Shown here: positions 20,943 through 23,708 of the stretch, piece by piece
Layout of the letters: each line of letters begins with the position of its first letter
How positions within the stretch are numbered: position 1 is the stretch's first letter
IMG/VR virus record: IMGVR_UViG_3300025151_000305
Span: 1-23,708 of that record
Length of the DNA: 23,708 nucleotides
From: a virus
Strand: one strand, 5' to 3'
Position numbers and translations under genes: made by a program
The notes under the pieces: model-generated
Told to the model about the DNA's origin: nothing
Databases searched by the model: none
The model's input: only the letters and a program-made list of their open reading frames with translations

Positions 20943-22543
20943 TGGTAAGTGAAAAAAGGTTTAATGGTGATGGTGCTACAAGGATCTTTCCTTTAGAGTT
21001 TAAGATATTAGGAGAACAATTTATTAGGGTATATGTAGGAGGAACTCTAATATCTGATTTAACTACTTATGATATAGTTAATAACTCTGTGGTGTTTACA
21101 GAGGATAACATACCAGTAACCGGTACAGAAAACGTACAGATATATGTAGCTACTTCTGTAGGAGACTTAGGAGACCTTCCTAATACTCAAACTAATATAG
21201 ATATAGTGGCTAATAATATAACAGCTATCAATAGTATTAATGATAATATGAGTGATGTTAACTATTTTGCTGATAGATACTTAGGTGATAAAGCTACAGA
21301 TCCTACTACTAGAAATGATGGAAATGCTTTAGTAGTAGGAGACCTATATTATAATACTACTGATTTAGAGATGAGGGTGTATAATGGAACTATATTTGAA
21401 CTCGCAGGGTCTGTTATTAGTGGTCTTATAGATATAACACCTTTTGTAGCCACACAGGATCAGACAGTGTTTACTGGTCTTACTTATGATGCTAACAGTG
21501 CTTCGTTAGTTACTAGAGCAGGTAATATATTAGTTCCTACAGTAGACTATACAGCTAATGATGGGAGTACCTTAACATTAACAACAGGGGCTAGAGCAGG
21601 AGATAATATTCTTTTCTTTGCCTTTGGTGCTTTTAACGGCAGTCTTTCAGACCTTCAAGCAGAAATAGATACTAATACAGCTAGTATAACTACTATTAAT
21701 ACTAATGGGGCTTTTAAGAATCAAGCTAATGTTTTCACAGAAGCTCAAAGAATAAATAGTAACTTAGGACTGAACACAGCTGATTATGGAAGTGGGACTG
21801 GGGTTTTAGGACTACTAGACGCTTCTGTACTGCCTACTACTAATCCTACTGGAGGGTTAATCCTTTATAGTGAAGGAGGAGTATTAAAGTATAGAAAACC
21901 TGATGGAAGTGTATTTGATTCTTCAGATAAACTACAGTTAGCTACTACTCAGGAAAACTTTGATATTAGCACAACAACAGCTGTAAGCCCTAGTATTTTA
22001 TTTAATGATAATAGAGTAAGAGACTACATTATATACAATGAAACAGGGACTGTTAACACGTCATTAACACCTGGAAGTACCTATAAGATAAATTCAGGTC
22101 TTTTAGCTACAAATGAGACTAGGAATGGGCTTACGTTCCAACTAAAAGATAAGAATAATGCTAATCAAGCTACTTATACAGTAAACAACGATAAGTTTTT
22201 ATTCCCTAGTAATCTGTATACACATAACCATAGTTATAAAACTTATATGCTTAGAATTATAAGCACCTTTGATAGGCCACTTGTAGGAAGTAATGAATCT
22301 ACTATTATTCATATAAACCTAAGAAGAGAAGTAGACGACTCTCTAGTATCCTCAAAGGACATAGTATATCACAACGTATCAGCAAACACAGCTGATGTTA
22401 AGACTAGAGAGTTTACTACATTTGTAGGAGGGGAAACAGACCCTTATGTAGTTGATGGGATGTATGTAGAAATAGAAAATGATTCGGACTCAGACACTAA
22501 CATAACTGTTGTTTCGGCTAATGTTAGAATTTGGGCTATATAG
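20942..22543 (+). CDS. Tail fibre protein with T7 gp17-like N-terminal domain
   Basis: A 533-residue protein. Residues 1-75 (starting KRFNGDGATRIFPLEFKIL, with FIRVYVGG and TYDIVNNSVVFTE) fit the T7 gp17 N-terminal attachment domain, which docks on the gp11/gp12 tail. A GDLYYNTTDLEMRVYNG segment (about 136-152) is common in marine phage fibres. Residues about 168-230 look like a second copy of the small beta domain (TQDQTVFTGLTY, then VPTVDYTANDGSTLTL). A short helical linker (LQAEIDTNTASITTINTN) precedes a C-terminal beta-rich part (about 350-533) that may be the trimeric tip. In T7 the fibre gene follows the internal virion genes; here it directly follows the nozzle gene. Confidence 0.8.
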   Translation: MVSEKRFNGDGATRIFPLEFKILGEQFIRVYVGGTLISDLTTYDIVNNSVVFTEDNIPVTGTENVQIYVATSVGDLGDLPNTQTNIDIVANNITAINSINDNMSDVNYFADRYLGDKATDPTTRNDGNALVVGDLYYNTTDLEMRVYNGTIFELAGSVISGLIDITPFVATQDQTVFTGLTYDANSASLVTRAGNILVPTVDYTANDGSTLTLTTGARAGDNILFFAFGAFNGSLSDLQAEIDTNTASITTINTNGAFKNQANVFTEAQRINSNLGLNTADYGSGTGVLGLLDASVLPTTNPTGGLILYSEGGVLKYRKPDGSVFDSSDKLQLATTQENFDISTTTAVSPSILFNDNRVRDYIIYNETGTVNTSLTPGSTYKINSGLLATNETRNGLTFQLKDKNNANQATYTVNNDKFLFPSNLYTHNHSYKTYMLRIISTFDRPLVGSNESTIIHINLRREVDDSLVSSKDIVYHNVSANTADVKTREFTTFVGGETDPYVVDGMYVEIENDSDSDTNITVVSANVRIWAI

Positions 22544-22551
22544 GAGGACTA

Positions 22552-23427
22552 ATGAGTAATACAACAGATAGGATAGATAATACAGTCCATACAGATGGTA
22601 GTGGATTAGGTAATGAAATAAGTACATTAGTTTCTACTATATCGTTACAAGGAGCTAATGGCATTATCAGTGGTACTGTTATAGCTAATGGTAGTAATCA
22701 ACCAGAAGTTAATGGATTAGCTATAGGAGCTAATGGAAATAATACAACTAAAGGTTTTAATAACTTTAACCAGTCTTTTACTAATCAAGCATATACAACT
22801 ACTTTACCAGATGGGGATAGTTGGTTATATTGCGATAATACTGGAACATTAGGGGTTACACAAAGTCTTCCTCAGTTTAATGGTAAAGATGCTACTAATT
22901 ACCCTAATAGTGATTATTATGATTTATCTACAAATGAATGGAAAAATAGTAGTGATGTAGTATATGCAAACGGAAGATCTTATTTAGCTAAGATCGTAGG
23001 GGTTTCTAGTGGAGTGCCTACAAGTGTTGAGCAACTAGATTATACCCCACTAGGGATAACCGATAGTTTTAAATTAGACTCTAATAAAGCTCTTGTAACT
23101 AATCAAGGAAATATTCCTAAAAATGTAGCCACCGCTTGGGTCAAGTTTGATGGAACTACTACTCCTCCTACTATTATAGATAGTTATAATATAAGTAGTG
23201 TTAGCAGAACGTCCACTGGGCTTTATGTGGTATCTCCTGAAACCCCGTTCAGTAATTCTAATTATAGTACAAGTACTGGAGGGTCTCGTACTGGAACAGA
23301 TACATCAGGATGGATTCATATATATGATGAGACAGTTAACGATTTTACAGTTTATACCACCTATATTAATGGAGCAGCTACAAATTGGACTGATATAAGC
23401 ATTCAAGTTTTTGGAGGTAAAGATTAA
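22552..23427 (+). CDS. Second tail-fibre-like / receptor-binding protein
   Basis: A 291-residue Asn/Ser/Thr/Gly-rich, beta-predicted protein. The N-terminal SGLGNEISTLVSTISLQGA stretch looks like a short trimerising linker. The C-terminal part, VATAWVKFDGTTTPPTIIDSYN followed by FSNSNYSTSTGGSR and a final VQVFGGKD-like strand, matches the small beta tip module often found at the ends of phage fibres and host-attachment proteins. I chose ATG 22552, behind TAGGAGG (22541-22547), rather than the TTG at 22531. It probably binds the host surface directly or forms the distal part of the fibre encoded just upstream. Confidence 0.65.
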   Translation: MSNTTDRIDNTVHTDGSGLGNEISTLVSTISLQGANGIISGTVIANGSNQPEVNGLAIGANGNNTTKGFNNFNQSFTNQAYTTTLPDGDSWLYCDNTGTLGVTQSLPQFNGKDATNYPNSDYYDLSTNEWKNSSDVVYANGRSYLAKIVGVSSGVPTSVEQLDYTPLGITDSFKLDSNKALVTNQGNIPKNVATAWVKFDGTTTPPTIIDSYNISSVSRTSTGLYVVSPETPFSNSNYSTSTGGSRTGTDTSGWIHIYDETVNDFTVYTTYINGAATNWTDISIQVFGGKD

Positions 23428-23708
23428 TGAGCGGATATGGTAAAGTAAATATAAACGGTTACTTAGAAAGTAGCCAAGTATGGTGGAATGGTTTTGTTAG
23501 TTTAGATAAATTTGCTAAAGATGGCGATAATAACCATTATGAATATTATAATTTAACCCCAGATGAAAACGGTATTTTTCAACCTGATTATAATGCTATA
23601 AAGTCTAAGCTAATAGAAGAGTTTGAAGCTTATTACGATGGAGAAGGTTTTAGAACTCTTACTGTAAACGGTTATCCTATATTAAACTACTCAGGGTTTA
23701 GAAGCTTT
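23427..23708 (+). CDS. Start of an unrecognised gene (cut by the window end)
   Basis: Open frame of 94 codons from ATG 23427 (TAATG overlap with the preceding stop; GGAGG at 23413-23417) running off the window. The visible part is Tyr/Asn/Asp-rich and starts with GYGKVNINGYLESSQVWWNG, includes a short charged helix (KSKLIEEFEAYYD), and ends in the middle of FRTLTVNGYPILNYSG. It is in the fibre gene cluster, so a fibre, fibre chaperone or other tail component is most likely. Identity cannot be given from the part seen. Confidence 0.6.
   Translation, partial: MSGYGKVNINGYLESSQVWWNGFVSLDKFAKDGDNNHYEYYNLTPDENGIFQPDYNAIKSKLIEEFEAYYDGEGFRTLTVNGYPILNYSGFRSF

Noticed and set aside
23198-23398. 66-codon + strand frame inside the second fibre gene
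   Set aside because: Out-of-frame shadow of a well-supported gene, with no ribosome site.

Overview
The window is a 23.7-kb AT-rich segment of a T7-like podovirus (Autographiviridae-type) genome. Every supportable gene lies on the + strand, tightly packed in T7 order: single-subunit RNA polymerase, DNA metabolism module, then virion module. By eye the DNA is about one third G+C with strong A/T third positions, which suggests an AT-rich host. The mix of a T7-type replisome, a RusA-like resolvase, a DUF3310 protein and a phage-borne class I ribonucleotide reductase is typical of marine podoviruses, including phages of SAR11-type hosts. The host assignment is inference only.

Layout. 45-2552: T7-type RNA polymerase. 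2553-2636: control region with a 17-bp promoter-like element. 2637-9863: phosphoesterase, ssDNA-binding protein, RusA-like endonuclease, primase-helicase, family A DNA polymerase, a probable MazG/HisE-like NTP pyrophosphohydrolase and a DUF3310 protein, with several very small genes between them. 9850-12844: a two-TM protein, NrdA, a 30-residue membrane peptide and NrdB. 12845-13624: T7 gp6-like 5'-3' exonuclease. 13625-13896: the largest non-coding gap, with a second exact copy of the 17-bp element, a hairpin and short repeats. 13897-20942: a small unknown protein, a gp7.3-like protein, portal, two lysine-rich microproteins, scaffold, major capsid (structured leader, two hairpins after it), and tail tubular proteins A and B. 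20942-23708: two tail-fibre-like genes and the start of another gene. The DNA ligase and lysozyme/amidase genes of T7 are not seen, and the internal virion protein, terminase and lysis genes must lie outside the window if present.

How the genes work together. The phage polymerase would transcribe the middle and late genes from the repeated promoter-like element. NrdA/NrdB and the NTP pyrophosphohydrolase would shape the dNTP pool. Primase-helicase, SSB, polymerase, exonuclease and resolvase would replicate and process the DNA. The late block builds the capsid around the scaffold and attaches a short tail with fibres. Start codons commonly overlap the previous stop (TAATG, ATGA, or 8 to 14-nt overlaps), which points to translational coupling. 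No integrase, CRISPR array, tRNA or insertion sequence was found.

The most interesting observations are: the repeated CGTTGCCCATAAGGGGA element, with a near match upstream of nrdA; an 18-codon segment shared by a small replication-module protein and the portal; a likely internal start in the primase-helicase reproducing T7 gp4A/4B; an AT-rich leader motif and RNA hairpins around the capsid gene; and at least seven microproteins of 26-59 residues with good ribosome binding sites.
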